This document shows positions 45,004-54,652 of a DNA stretch of 64,000 bases, in pieces. Source of the stretch: an uncultured Eubacterium sp. (lineage in GTDB: Bacteria; Bacillota; Clostridia; Lachnospirales; Lachnospiraceae). The stretch covers positions 1 through 64,000 of the forward strand of contig CAPAOV010000013.1 in the NCBI GenBank assembly GCA_948579355.1, read 5' to 3'. The translations under genes and the position numbers were made by a program. Every line of letters starts with the position of its first letter. The first letter of the stretch is position 1. Below the pieces are notes generated by a model. The model had not been told where the DNA came from and made no database searches. It saw nothing but the letters and a program-made list of their open reading frames with translations.

Positions 45004-46077
45004 TCATGTTCCTACACGGCTGTCACCGCGCTCTGTTACAATGCGATAGCCGATTTCTTCCACTCTCTTTTTCAAACGCTCTATCTCCTGTGCCGATTCG
45101 GCGCCGCAGAAAACTTTATTATTATATAACGCATATTTTTTCCTTACCGCAGGCGGAGACAGATTCGGCATAACAACATTGGCTCCCGCTAATAATCCTT
45201 TTTCCCTGCCATCCGGCGCTATCGTAGCCAGCGCTGTTGTCGCGGGAAGCAGCACTTTCGGAAAAAGCAGCCGCAACACGCCAAGAAGAATGCATGTCAT
45301 TTCCAAAGAACCATTTTCCATCTCTGCAAAAGGCGTATCCGCATGGGCGAGAAACGGGCCCACACCTATCATATGCGGCTCCAATTCCTGCAAGAAGCGG
45401 ATATCCGCCAACAAATGCTCTGCCGTCTGGGCGGGCGAACCTATCATCATACCGGCGCCCACCTCATATCCCAATTCCCGCAATGTATAGAGACAGTTCT
45501 TTCGTTTTTCCAGAAGCATCTCCGGCGGGTGCAGCCGGCGGTAATGCTCGTCCACCGCCGTCTCATGCCGAAGCAGATAGCGGTCTGCCCCTGCTTCCCT
45601 CCAGCATTGGTACCTCTCTCTGTCCCACTCGCCAACCGACAGCGTAACCGCACAATCCGGAAACTCCTTTTTTATCGTGCGGATAATTTCTTCCATATGT
45701 TCTTCGATAAACGGCCGGTCTTCGCCCCCCTGCAGCACAAAGGTGCGAAACCCAAGCGAATAGCCCTCTCTTGCACAATACAAAATCTCTTCCGGCGTCA
45801 GCCGATATCTTTGTATCTTGCGGTTATCCTTTCGTATTCCACAATAATAGCAATTGTTTCTGCAGATATTGGAAAACTCAATCAATCCGCGGACATAAAT
45901 ATCTTTTCCATATATGTTCTCGCGCACCTCTCTTGCCGCTGCCAAAAGATACTCCTGCTCTTTCCGACAATGCGGATTTTCCTCATCAGTCAGTGACGTC
46001 AGAAGCTGTAAAAACTTCTCCCCCGACAGATTCTTGTTCTTCTTCAATTGCCGGATTAACTGCTGGTTTGCTGTCAT
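45004..46077 (-). CDS. hydE: [FeFe]-hydrogenase maturase HydE
   Basis: HydE is a radical SAM enzyme that helps build the H-cluster. The 357-residue protein has the CxxxCxxC motif in IEFSNICRNNCYYCGIRKDN (about residue 72), then TFVLQGGED, LSVGEWDRERY, DRYLLRHETA and GAGMMIGSPAQT, all typical. The ATG start overlaps the upstream gene by 92 nt; a TTG further in is possible. No hydF, hydG or hydrogenase gene is in the window. Confidence 0.92.
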   Translation of the reverse strand: MTANQQLIRQLKKNKNLSGEKFLQLLTSLTDEENPHCRKEQEYLLAAAREVRENIYGKDIYVRGLIEFSNICRNNCYYCGIRKDNRKIQRYRLTPEEILYCAREGYSLGFRTFVLQGGEDRPFIEEHMEEIIRTIKKEFPDCAVTLSVGEWDRERYQCWREAGADRYLLRHETAVDEHYRRLHPPEMLLEKRKNCLYTLRELGYEVGAGMMIGSPAQTAEHLLADIRFLQELEPHMIGVGPFLAHADTPFAEMENGSLEMTCILLGVLRLLFPKVLLPATTALATIAPDGREKGLLAGANVVMPNLSPPAVRKKYALYNNKVFCGAESAQEIERLKKRVEEIGYRIVTERGDSRVGT

Positions 46078-46465
46078 CTTCTTCCGCTTTCACTTCCTCA
46101 CTTATATCGGTATCCTCGCACGCTTTCAGACAAGCCATGCTCTGCCCGTGTAACTTCTTTGCCAAATCAAATTTCAAAATTTGTTTTCTCCGCACGTTAT
46201 GTCCCACAGTCTCACGATACTGCCGGTTTACAAATTGCAAAATCTCAGGCAGCGCCTCAAGCACTCCCGGCACATCATAATATACGGCAACAACTACATA
46301 ATTCATCGGCCCAGTCTGGTAGAGCTGTAAATCGGCAAAAAATTCACCGCATTTTTCTTTTAACTGCTCGTCTAAATGCCTGACCAACTGACAATATCTC
46401 TCCTGCCATCCCGGATTGACATAGGACATACTCACATCATATAAAAATTTGCATTCCTCGGACAT
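45986..46465 (-). CDS. Hypothetical protein upstream of hydE
   Basis: The start at 46465 (MSEECKFLYDVSMSYV) is favoured over an in-frame 46510; AGGTATTTTT lies upstream, a weak ribosome site. The 159-residue product has a conserved-looking N-terminal ~115 residues and an acidic, low-complexity C-terminus that overlaps hydE by 92 nt. I do not recognise the family. Confidence 0.58.
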   Translation of the reverse strand: MSEECKFLYDVSMSYVNPGWQERYCQLVRHLDEQLKEKCGEFFADLQLYQTGPMNYVVVAVYYDVPGVLEALPEILQFVNRQYRETVGHNVRRKQILKFDLAKKLHGQSMACLKACEDTDISEEVKAEEDDSKPAVNPAIEEEQESVGGEVFTASDVTD

Positions 46466-46520
46466 AAAAATACCTCGGCAAATATCTTCATATCTATTAT
46501 ATGAAAACACCGAGGTATTG

Positions 46521-46751
46521 TCATTCTTTTTTTAATTTAATTGGGATGGAAGCGCAGCCGTAATTATAATACCTGCTCACTCTAGCAGAAGTTTTGGTGA
46601 AACAAAATTTTTCTAAAAATGAATAGTTAGGGTAGCTGTCATCATCTGTAATCTCAAAAACAATAATGTATGGACATTTACGTTCCTGAAGCAACTTTTT
46701 TAATTCTTTCAGCATCTTTTTTGTGTCTGCAATAATTTCATCCGGTGTCAT
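46521..46751 (-). CDS. Small hypothetical protein, start uncertain
   Basis: The 76-codon frame (MTPDEIIADTKKMLKELKK...) is helix-rich then strand-rich. In-frame codons continue upstream (SCVDDIRKIWEYNSLRHIQ) to a strong AAAGGAGG at about 46815, but no in-frame ATG, GTG or TTG lies at the right distance. Either the start codon has mutated or the short form is used. Confidence 0.4.
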   Translation of the reverse strand: MTPDEIIADTKKMLKELKKLLQERKCPYIIVFEITDDDSYPNYSFLEKFCFTKTSARVSRYYNYGCASIPIKLKKE

Positions 46752-46823
46752 CTGAATATGCCTTAATGAATTATATTCCCAAATCTTCCGAATATCATCA
46801 ACACAAGATTTTCCCTCCTTTCC

Positions 46824-46853
46824 TTGACATAAACTTACCTATTATAGTAAAAT
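46824..46853 (+). promoter_or_regulatory. Promoter upstream of structured element B
   Basis: TTGACA (46824-46829), 18-nt spacer, TAAAAT (46848-46853). Transcription would start near 46860, so element B would form the 5' end of the mRNA for the glycerophosphotransferase genes. Confidence 0.6.
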
Positions 46854-46865
46854 ATTTTGATACTA

Positions 46866-47023
46866 GGGTCTTCAGGTAAAAAAGCCGGATAAGTTCTGGC
46901 GAACTTATCCGGCTTTTTTACCCTGAGACCCGTCAAGCATGAGAAAGGAGCGATTTACGAAGTAAATCAGCGGATTTCGAATGTTTGATGAATTGCGAAA
47001 GTTGTGAAACAACGGAGCAATTC
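46866..47023 (+). repeat. Structured repeat element, copy B
   Basis: Same architecture and orientation as copy A. GGGTC (46866-46870)/GACCC (46927-46931) encloses a perfect 22-bp stem (46875-46896 with 46901-46922). Then come CAAGCAT/ATGTTTG (46934-46940/46981-46987) around GATTTAC/GTAAATC, and GAATTGC/GCAATTC (46990-46996/47017-47023) around GTTGT/ACAAC. The lower long stem differs from A on both arms, so pairing is kept. It lies in the leader of the next gene. Confidence 0.82.
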
Positions 47024-47091
47024 AAAGTATCAATTACAAACAAAAACACAGGCTTCACTATGCGCACAACCATGTGCGATTGGAGGTTTCG

Positions 47092-48240
47092 ATGGCTGTC
47101 AGGATTAAAATAGCGATGATACGCCTCGTTCAGATTTGTTTATTTTTTGTGCCGTTAAAACAAAACCGCATTATGTTTTATGCCAACAACCGCAAAGGTT
47201 ATGTATGCAATCCGGCTTTCCTGATGGAGGCTATACGCAAAAACTATGCCGGCGAATACGAACTTATCTGGATGACGCGTTTTCCGGAGACTTGTGAGCA
47301 ACGGGACGGAGTTACCGTTGTCAGGCAGAGAAGTTTTGCCTGCTTCAAATATTTTATACGGACTAAGTATATAATTACCAATGACATGATTGACGAGGCA
47401 TTTGTCAAAAAGGCGGGACAAATCTTTATCTCCACATGGCACGGCGGAGGCGCCTACAAAAAAGTAGGGATTAGCGCCCTTTCCGAGGACGCTGTTATCC
47501 GCAAAAATTTTCGAAAATGGTATGGCAGACTGGATTATTTTGTATCTTCCTGCCGGATATGTACCGATATGTATGCGGAGGCTTTTGGCCTGCCAAAACA
47601 ATGTTTTCTGGAGACAGGAACGCCGCGAAACGATATTTTCTTTTGCGCACACGAAGAAATCAGCAAGCGGGTGAGGGATTTTTATGAAATGCCGGAGCAG
47701 ACGAAAATTCTTCTATTTGCTCCCAGCTTTCAGATGTCGGCGCCGGAAAAGGAGAAGTACGACAAAGATAAATTGGTTGAAGTAGCGGTTAAACTGCAAG
47801 AGACAACAAAGACTCCGTGGGTTATTCTCTATCGTTCCCACTATTTGCGTGACGAGGAGACACCGGAAGCAAAATCCGTTCTTCTGGATGGCAATGCCTA
47901 TTATGAAATGCAGGATTTGTTATATGCATCCGACGTGTTAGTTACTGATTTTTCCTCCTGCATTTGGGACTTTTCCCTGACCGGACGGCCTATTATTCTA
48001 TTAGAAGAGCGGCTAGAAGAATATGAGAAAGAAGACCGCGGTTTTTTTGTTCCTTATGAGACATGGCCCTATTTAAAAATCAGGAGACTTGATGAATTGG
48101 CAACGATGGTTACTGCTGTTGTTGATAACGACTATTCTTCTGTCTATGAAAAGCACAGAGAAGAGATGGGGGCATTCGAAACAGGCAGCGCCTGTCAGCA
48201 AATTATCAATACTGTTTTAACGTACAGGAGTGGAAAGTAA
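47092..48240 (+). CDS. CDP-glycerol glycerophosphotransferase-like protein
   Basis: The start at 47092 (MAVRIKIAMIRLVQ) follows GGAGG. The 382-residue protein belongs to the TagB/TagF group that adds glycerol-phosphate or related units to wall polymers. Motifs include FISTWHGGGAYKKVG (acceptor site), ETGTPRNDIFF, LLFAPSFQMSA and VLVTDFSSCIWDF. It is peripheral to the membrane, with a hydrophobic N-terminus. The stop codon is followed directly by the next, related gene. Confidence 0.86.
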   Translation: MAVRIKIAMIRLVQICLFFVPLKQNRIMFYANNRKGYVCNPAFLMEAIRKNYAGEYELIWMTRFPETCEQRDGVTVVRQRSFACFKYFIRTKYIITNDMIDEAFVKKAGQIFISTWHGGGAYKKVGISALSEDAVIRKNFRKWYGRLDYFVSSCRICTDMYAEAFGLPKQCFLETGTPRNDIFFCAHEEISKRVRDFYEMPEQTKILLFAPSFQMSAPEKEKYDKDKLVEVAVKLQETTKTPWVILYRSHYLRDEETPEAKSVLLDGNAYYEMQDLLYASDVLVTDFSSCIWDFSLTGRPIILLEERLEEYEKEDRGFFVPYETWPYLKIRRLDELATMVTAVVDNDYSSVYEKHREEMGAFETGSACQQIINTVLTYRSGK

Positions 48241-48241
48241 C

Positions 48242-51200
48242 ATGAAAGAACAACGCAATAAAAATTTATGGATTTTTAATGCCGGAAGCAGTTATGCAGG
48301 CAATCCGAAATGGATGTTTGAATATATTGTACGCCATCACGGGGAGATTACACCCGTATGGATGTGTTATGAAGCAGCAACAAAAAATTATGTAAAGGGA
48401 CTTGGTTATCAGGCGGAACTTTATGCCTCCCCTGCCGGACGCAGCGTTATGAAAGAGGCTGGCGTCTATGTTGTGGAGATGTGTAAAGAAATCTTTCAAC
48501 CTGAACTTGATGGAATCACCGTCCTCAACCTATGGCACGGCGTTGGCTGCAAGAGCATAGAGCGCAAAGTAAACAGCGGCTTTCTTCGTGAGCGCATTGC
48601 TAAAAAATATATTCAGAATAATGATATGCTGCGCAATAACCAACTCTTTCTTGTGACATCCGAAGTCATGGAAAAGCACTTCAAAGAGCAGTGCGGCATT
48701 GATGATGACAAAGTCATCCGCGCCGGTTATCCGCGTTGCGTCGTCACGGATGACATTTGCAGTTACAACCATGATATCCGCGCCAAAAAAGGACTTGGCA
48801 ATGACGCAAAACTGGCTATTTATGCCCCGACTTACCGTGATAACAACGGTGAGAATTTTATCAAATCAGCGCTGCCGGATATGAAAAAGCTGGCGGATAC
48901 GCTGGAGCAGAATAATATTCTGCTTATCTTGAAAATGCACCCGCAGGTAGAAAAGGACAGCCAGTATCTGGCAATGAAAGATTTGTATGGCAATCACCCG
49001 AATTTCTACTTTTGGGAAAACCAAGATGACGTCTATGAAATTTTCAGTGATATTGATATCGCCATTGTCGACTACTCTTCCATTTTTTATGATTTATTGG
49101 CGCGCGGTGTAAAAACTTTTATCCGCTATTTTTACGATATTGACTGCAAGGAAAACTTCCGCGATTTTGTATTTGATTTGCGCGAGATGACATGCGGCAC
49201 GGAGGCAAAAAACTTTGAAGAACTTTTAGCTGCGCTGGCCGATTGTCCACAGACAGAGCAATCAGAAATTGAGCGCATTAACGACATTTTTTGGTCTTAT
49301 TCGGATGAGGACGACTGCGAACGCATTATAAATACTGCACTTTCTTTTGCCCCCCCTGAGAGACAGTTCCCGAAGCTTTACAGCTTTGATATTTTTGACA
49401 CGCTTTTTTCCAGACAATGCATCTATCCAAGCAGTATCTTTGACAATATTAAGCGGAAGATGGAAAACTCGGCTCTCGGCTACAATGCCTATCTCATCCG
49501 TGAGTTTACACAAATCCGGCGTTGGTGCGAGGCAAATGTGCGCGAGTATTATAAAAAGTCAACGCTCATTCGCAAAGATGACCGCTTGGAGATTCAGTTA
49601 TCGGAGATATACGGCCGCATGGCAACACTCTTTTCAATAACGGAAGAGCAAAAAGAACAACTGATTGCATGGGAATGCGAGGCGGAAATCCGTTCTGTCA
49701 TTCCGCTGAAGCATACGATTCAATATTTGAAAGATCGTCTTGCCGAAGGAAACGACGTTGTGCTAATCAGCGATATGTATTTACCAAAAGAAATTATAAA
49801 CCAAATGCTTGCTAAGGCAGACCCGCTTCTTGCCACTCTGCCGCTCTTTCTTTCCAGTGATTATGGATATCAAAAGACAACGCGCAAGCTCTTTTTGGAA
49901 GTGTATGATTCTCTGGACTACCATTATTCGCAGTGGATACACATGGGCGACAGTCCATTTGCTGACGATACGCAGCCGTCCTGCCTTGGCATTCATACAC
50001 AGCCGATTGCCATTCCTGAAATGAATGAATACGAGACGGAAATAACGGAGTTCGCGGAAGAGTACGGCGTTCACAGTGTGGCAAAACTATTCCGCAATTT
50101 CCGTCTGGAGGGACATGACGACAGGGAAATTTTTGCTTACGAATATGCGAGTCTCTACTTTGTTCCCTATGTTCATTGGGCGGTAATGGATGCGATGGCA
50201 CGGGGTTATAAGACGCTGTATTTTATTTCCCGTGACGGCTATTATCTGAAATTGGCAGCAGACGCCATTATCCAAAGCAAAGGTTTCGATATCCGCACAA
50301 AATATATATATGGTTCGCGCAAGGCATGGCGCGTTCCATCCTTTATCGACCACGTAGATGAGGAATTTTTTGAAATTTATGGCAACTTCAGCGGCGTCCG
50401 CAATTTTGAAAAATTACTGGCCGCCCTGCTTATTGACGAAAAAACATTTCTGAATTTCTTTCCGGAGCTCGGCTACCTGAAAAACAAAAAGCGCTATTCC
50501 GACCAGCTTATCGCAGACATCAGTTTGAAACTGAAACGTTCTGCTGCCTATCAAAAGCATCTTCTTGGCGTTGCCAAAGAACAGCGCGGCATTGTTATCG
50601 ACTATTTGAGACAGGAAATTAATTTTGATGAACCTTTTGCCTTTGTTGAGTATTGGGGACGCGGATATACGCAGGATTGCCTGACAAGGCTCTTGCAGGA
50701 GACGGCAGGACGCCAAATTGATAACCCGATGTACTACGTCCGCAGTATCTATCCGACAATCGGGCAATCGATTCGCTACAACTATACATGCAATACGCAT
50801 TCGCTCGTTTTTGCGGAATCAATTTTTGCTAATCTGCCTTACAAAACGATTGAGAAATACGAGAGACAGGATAATGAGATTCGCCCTGTTTTCCATTCCT
50901 GTGAAAATGACAAACAGATGAATCAGGCTCTGGAAACTTTTCTTGTCCGCTTTGCCAATGATTTCTGCTCGCTGCAACTGGAGGATGAGGCAACAACGGG
51001 GCACTACCTGTACGATTTCGGTATGGCCTATTTCCAACCGTCGACGAACGACCCGATTCTCTTAAACGTATTTGGCAGTTTAAAAGACGCGGTGGCGCTC
51101 GGAGAACGGGCAACCGAATATGCACCTCCCGTTACCTTTAAGACAATTATAAACTGGATGCACGGCCAGTCCTACCACACGAAATCCGTAGAGATGTCGA

Positions 51201-51292
51201 TGAAAAAATCAAAACCGATTTATCGCTGGATTTATAAAAGTTATTGCTATTACTGCGATAATATTCGCGGAAAATGGTTCCGGAGGAGGTAA
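48242..51292 (+). CDS. TagF-like glycerophosphotransferase fused to a HAD-like domain
   Basis: The start at 48242 follows AGGAGTGG; the frame begins 1 nt after the previous stop. The 1016-residue protein has an N-terminal TagF-type domain (LNLWHGVGCKSIERK, AGYPRCVVTDD, LAIYAPTYRDNNGE, IAIVDYSSIFYDL). After about residue 380 comes a HAD-like region (FDIFDTLFSRQ, VVLISDMYLPKE, HMGDSPFADD), then ~380 further residues of unknown fold. A multi-step wall-polymer enzyme is the likely role. Confidence 0.82.
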   Translation: MKEQRNKNLWIFNAGSSYAGNPKWMFEYIVRHHGEITPVWMCYEAATKNYVKGLGYQAELYASPAGRSVMKEAGVYVVEMCKEIFQPELDGITVLNLWHGVGCKSIERKVNSGFLRERIAKKYIQNNDMLRNNQLFLVTSEVMEKHFKEQCGIDDDKVIRAGYPRCVVTDDICSYNHDIRAKKGLGNDAKLAIYAPTYRDNNGENFIKSALPDMKKLADTLEQNNILLILKMHPQVEKDSQYLAMKDLYGNHPNFYFWENQDDVYEIFSDIDIAIVDYSSIFYDLLARGVKTFIRYFYDIDCKENFRDFVFDLREMTCGTEAKNFEELLAALADCPQTEQSEIERINDIFWSYSDEDDCERIINTALSFAPPERQFPKLYSFDIFDTLFSRQCIYPSSIFDNIKRKMENSALGYNAYLIREFTQIRRWCEANVREYYKKSTLIRKDDRLEIQLSEIYGRMATLFSITEEQKEQLIAWECEAEIRSVIPLKHTIQYLKDRLAEGNDVVLISDMYLPKEIINQMLAKADPLLATLPLFLSSDYGYQKTTRKLFLEVYDSLDYHYSQWIHMGDSPFADDTQPSCLGIHTQPIAIPEMNEYETEITEFAEEYGVHSVAKLFRNFRLEGHDDREIFAYEYASLYFVPYVHWAVMDAMARGYKTLYFISRDGYYLKLAADAIIQSKGFDIRTKYIYGSRKAWRVPSFIDHVDEEFFEIYGNFSGVRNFEKLLAALLIDEKTFLNFFPELGYLKNKKRYSDQLIADISLKLKRSAAYQKHLLGVAKEQRGIVIDYLRQEINFDEPFAFVEYWGRGYTQDCLTRLLQETAGRQIDNPMYYVRSIYPTIGQSIRYNYTCNTHSLVFAESIFANLPYKTIEKYERQDNEIRPVFHSCENDKQMNQALETFLVRFANDFCSLQLEDEATTGHYLYDFGMAYFQPSTNDPILLNVFGSLKDAVALGERATEYAPPVTFKTIINWMHGQSYHTKSVEMSMKKSKPIYRWIYKSYCYYCDNIRGKWFRRR

Positions 51293-51295
51293 GCG

Positions 51296-53068
51296 TTACC
51301 GCAAATATTCCTCCCAGAACCCGCGCTCTGTCAACTCTTTGCCGTGCTCGCAAAAATCTGCGGCTGCACGGCGATAATTTTTGCGGAGCAGACGCCACAT
51401 ACGCAAACAGCGCGCCGCCGTGACAAACAGATTCTTCCTCTTTCTGCGCACAAAAAATCCCTGTTTGCTATCGGGGTCATAGAGAAGTACATTTTTATAT
51501 CGGTACAGACAATCGGGATGCTTCCCCATCGGAATGGGAAGCGTCTCTTTCTTTGCCGGCAAAAGCCAGCCGTTGATGGACAACAGATGTCTCTTAGAAA
51601 AGCCGTGTTCTTCATAGAGCCGTTGCGGCTGCGGTTTTGTATAATATTTTTCTGCATGAAGTTCCGCAAGCTCTTGCGATACGTCCGTCATCCGGTATCC
51701 CATCTGCATAATTTCCTGATGCAGGAAAATCGGGTCTGTCTCTTTTAAAAATTGCACTCCCTTACAGAAGTCCTCCACGCCTTTCATCGTCAATAGTTGG
51801 TCTTCCTCCCGATAATGGAGCATTTGTCCCGCCAGATGACGGCACACACTCTTTACTATATGCATGACGGAAAATTCCGGATGATGAATGGCACAGGTAA
51901 TCAGCGTATTGCGCATATCATAATATTCCATGGAAGAGGCCTTTCGGTTATCAAACGCATCATGCCAGACACCAATCCCGTTCATTGTCATAATCTTCTT
52001 ATCAAACCGCAATCCATACTCAATATCATCCCCGTGAATAAATACCGGCAGCGGAAAACCACGGAAATGTTCTGCCAGAGGAATACAGCAAAACCACCAG
52101 CCGTTGTATTCCATTGGCAAATCCTCTTCATTTTTCAGTATCATTTCCTCGCTTCGCAAATCATATCCGCGCTTCGTAAAGCCAATCCGTCCCCCCTGCC
52201 ACATTTCACCATTGGCGTGTTGAATATAGGGAACATCCATGCGCAGCAATGCACCGCCAAGCATCGCGTCCGCATAGGAGGGCTTTGCATACGCCAGAAT
52301 CGCATACGTTCGCAGAATTGATTCCGGCTCTAAAACAATATCATCATCCATAAGCAGAACATGGGTAAAATGATATTTGTCCTTTGCGTTATACGCCTCC
52401 AGCATACAGCGTCCAAAACCGCCCGCGCCGCCTGCATTTTTATTAGCCATCACATGAATATACTCATCGGACAATTCGGATAGCGGAAGCGTGTTTCCGT
52501 TATCCGATACATAAACATACAGCCGCTGATACAGCGGCGAAGATTCATTTTCAATCAATCCCCTGCGCAAGGTATCGAGCGTTTTAATGATAAACTTCTC
52601 TCGCCGGAATGTACAGATACCTACAGCAATTGTCACCGGCCGGCAGACTTCCTCCTGACACTCAAAATACGCACGTTCTATCTTCATTTCGCCCTTTGCT
52701 TTCACGGTCAGGTAGAGGATTCCCGACTGCTCCCTGCAATCAAAAGGTATCCGGCATACACCCTCACGCGCCGCTTCCGTGTGCAGACATTCTTTTTTGA
52801 GCTCTGCCCCCTCCTGTACGGCACGCCAGAGCGATACCTCACCGTCTCCCTGACATTGTACTACTGCGTGCACTTCTCCGATATTCGTATACTGATTCCA
52901 CTTATCTGCGGAAAATCCATTGAAATACGTGAAAAAAGAAAGCTCCGTCTGCTGTGCCAGTACAAGCTCCGCTTCTCCGCCGCTAAGCGAACCCTGTATT
53001 TTACGATAATATAATTCTGTTTCGTCGCAGATAGCTTTCTTTGGAAATACTATGTTTTGTATTATCAT
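51296..53068 (-). CDS. GlfT2-like (galactofuranosyl) glycosyltransferase
   Basis: The start at 53068 (MIIQNIVFPKKAIC) follows AGAGGTAAG. The 590-residue protein has an N-terminal beta domain and a GT2 GT-A core (VGICTFRREKFIIKTLDTL, LLMDDDIVLEPESI with the DDD metal site, HGDDIEYGLRFDKK with the catalytic Asp pair, GIGVWHDAFDNRKASSMEYY). This matches mycobacterial GlfT2-type enzymes. UDP-galactopyranose mutase at 62374 would supply the donor. Confidence 0.85.
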   Translation of the reverse strand: MIIQNIVFPKKAICDETELYYRKIQGSLSGGEAELVLAQQTELSFFTYFNGFSADKWNQYTNIGEVHAVVQCQGDGEVSLWRAVQEGAELKKECLHTEAAREGVCRIPFDCREQSGILYLTVKAKGEMKIERAYFECQEEVCRPVTIAVGICTFRREKFIIKTLDTLRRGLIENESSPLYQRLYVYVSDNGNTLPLSELSDEYIHVMANKNAGGAGGFGRCMLEAYNAKDKYHFTHVLLMDDDIVLEPESILRTYAILAYAKPSYADAMLGGALLRMDVPYIQHANGEMWQGGRIGFTKRGYDLRSEEMILKNEEDLPMEYNGWWFCCIPLAEHFRGFPLPVFIHGDDIEYGLRFDKKIMTMNGIGVWHDAFDNRKASSMEYYDMRNTLITCAIHHPEFSVMHIVKSVCRHLAGQMLHYREEDQLLTMKGVEDFCKGVQFLKETDPIFLHQEIMQMGYRMTDVSQELAELHAEKYYTKPQPQRLYEEHGFSKRHLLSINGWLLPAKKETLPIPMGKHPDCLYRYKNVLLYDPDSKQGFFVRRKRKNLFVTAARCLRMWRLLRKNYRRAAADFCEHGKELTERGFWEEYLR

Positions 53069-53078
53069 GCTCTTACCT

Positions 53079-53819
53079 CTATTTCTTCTGCGTCGCCATA
53101 TAGGCGTCGCACACCTCATTTACTTCCCCCGTCATTTGTATCTCACCCTTATTAATCCACACCGCATGGTCACACAATTTGCGCACCTGCTCAATCGAAT
53201 GCGAGACAAATAAAAGCGTTGTTCCGCCGCTCATCATCTCATCCATACGTTTCAGACATTTCTGCTGGAACGCATAGTCCCCCACGGCTAAAATCTCATC
53301 GACGATGAGGATATCCGGCTGCACAATCGTCGCAATCGCAAAACCGAGACGCGCGCGCATACCGGAAGAAAAATTCTTCACTGGAGCGTCGAGAAATTTG
53401 TGTAACTCCGAAAACTCAACAATTTCGTCAAAATGTTCCTGCATGTATTTTTTCGAATGGCCGAGAACGGTGCCGTTTAAAAAAATATTTTCTCTTGCCG
53501 TTAAGTTCATATCGAAACCGGCTCCCAGCTCAAGGAGAGGAGAAATCGTGCCATTGACGACAACTTCGCCTTTGTATGGTTTCAAAATACCGCTAATCGC
53601 TTTTAACAGCGTAGATTTGCCGGAACCGTTACTCCCGACAAGCGCCCACGCCTCTCCTTTGCGGATGGTAAACGAGGCGTCTTTGACGGCCAGAAACTCC
53701 TGAAAGAGAAGCTCGCGCTTCAACAGTTTGACAAAATATTCTTTTAAGTTATCTATTTTCTCGGAAGCCATATTAAAACGGATAGTAACATTTTTTACAT
53801 CTATGGCGATAGCGCTCAT
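53079..53819 (-). CDS. ABC transporter ATPase for polysaccharide export
   Basis: The 246-residue protein is a Wzt/TagH-type ATPase: Walker A GSNGSGKST, Q-loop in SPLLELGAGFDMNL, signature FSSGMRARLGF, Walker B ILIVDEILAVGD. It exports a lipid-linked glycan with the permease encoded 15 nt upstream. There is no C-terminal carbohydrate-binding extension. Confidence 0.93.
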   Translation of the reverse strand: MSAIAIDVKNVTIRFNMASEKIDNLKEYFVKLLKRELLFQEFLAVKDASFTIRKGEAWALVGSNGSGKSTLLKAISGILKPYKGEVVVNGTISPLLELGAGFDMNLTARENIFLNGTVLGHSKKYMQEHFDEIVEFSELHKFLDAPVKNFSSGMRARLGFAIATIVQPDILIVDEILAVGDYAFQQKCLKRMDEMMSGGTTLLFVSHSIEQVRKLCDHAVWINKGEIQMTGEVNEVCDAYMATQKK

Positions 53820-53834
53820 GCCGCTTCCCTCCTT

Positions 53835-54638
53835 TTAAATATATAAAATAAATTTGTCCTGTGTTTTTAAGAACGTCCACAAGCCGATGAATAACATGAC
53901 AAAGGCGGAAACCACCCCGATGGCAACGAGCGGTATCATCCCAATCCCCCCCGGCACAAACCCCGGAAGCGTCAGACAGCGGAACTGCGATACATACGAA
54001 TACATCGGATTGTAATGTGAAACTAAATACTGCAGCGTCTCCGGCAATGCCTCCAGCGGATAAAACATCGGCGTCAGATACAGCCACGCCGTGGTGACGG
54101 CGTTATAAATATACTGAATATCCCTAAAAAATACATTTGTCGCCGCCAGAAACAGGCTTAATCCTAATGTAAAAATGAAATTCTGTATCAAAACTGCCGG
54201 AAATAATAAGAGACGCCATGAAAATTCACCATGCGTAAAAACCATGACCACAAGAAGCGCTCCCATGGAGAAAATACAGTCAATCACCCCGCTAAATACT
54301 TTGGAAACCGTAAAGACATACTTCGGAACATACGTCTTTTTCAAAAGTGAAGCGCTGCCGTTAATCGACTGTATCGAGCCCTTTGTCGTCAGGTTCATAA
54401 AATTGAACATCACCTGCCCACTCATCAGATAGACCGGAAAGTTGGAAATATTTCCGCGGTGGAACATACGGGAGAATACAATCGCCATAATAATCATTAT
54501 AAAGAGGGGATTTAATACGCTCCACAAATAACCAAGCACACTTCTTCGGTATTTCAGCTTCAAATCCCGGCTCACGAGCTCGCCCATCAAATCCTTAAAA
54601 CGGATAAAACCTTTGATACGTGCAATTAATAGTTTCAT
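53835..54638 (-). CDS. ABC transporter permease for polysaccharide export
   Basis: The 267-residue protein has six membrane helices in the ABC-2 (Wzm/TagG) pattern, with SVLGYLWSVLNPLFIMIIMA near the N-terminus and YLTPMFYPLEALPE in the fifth-helix loop. It is the partner of the downstream ATPase. Confidence 0.92.
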   Translation of the reverse strand: MKLLIARIKGFIRFKDLMGELVSRDLKLKYRRSVLGYLWSVLNPLFIMIIMAIVFSRMFHRGNISNFPVYLMSGQVMFNFMNLTTKGSIQSINGSASLLKKTYVPKYVFTVSKVFSGVIDCIFSMGALLVVMVFTHGEFSWRLLLFPAVLIQNFIFTLGLSLFLAATNVFFRDIQYIYNAVTTAWLYLTPMFYPLEALPETLQYLVSHYNPMYSYVSQFRCLTLPGFVPGGIGMIPLVAIGVVSAFVMLFIGLWTFLKTQDKFILYI

Positions 54639-54652
54639 ACAATCCTCCAGTC

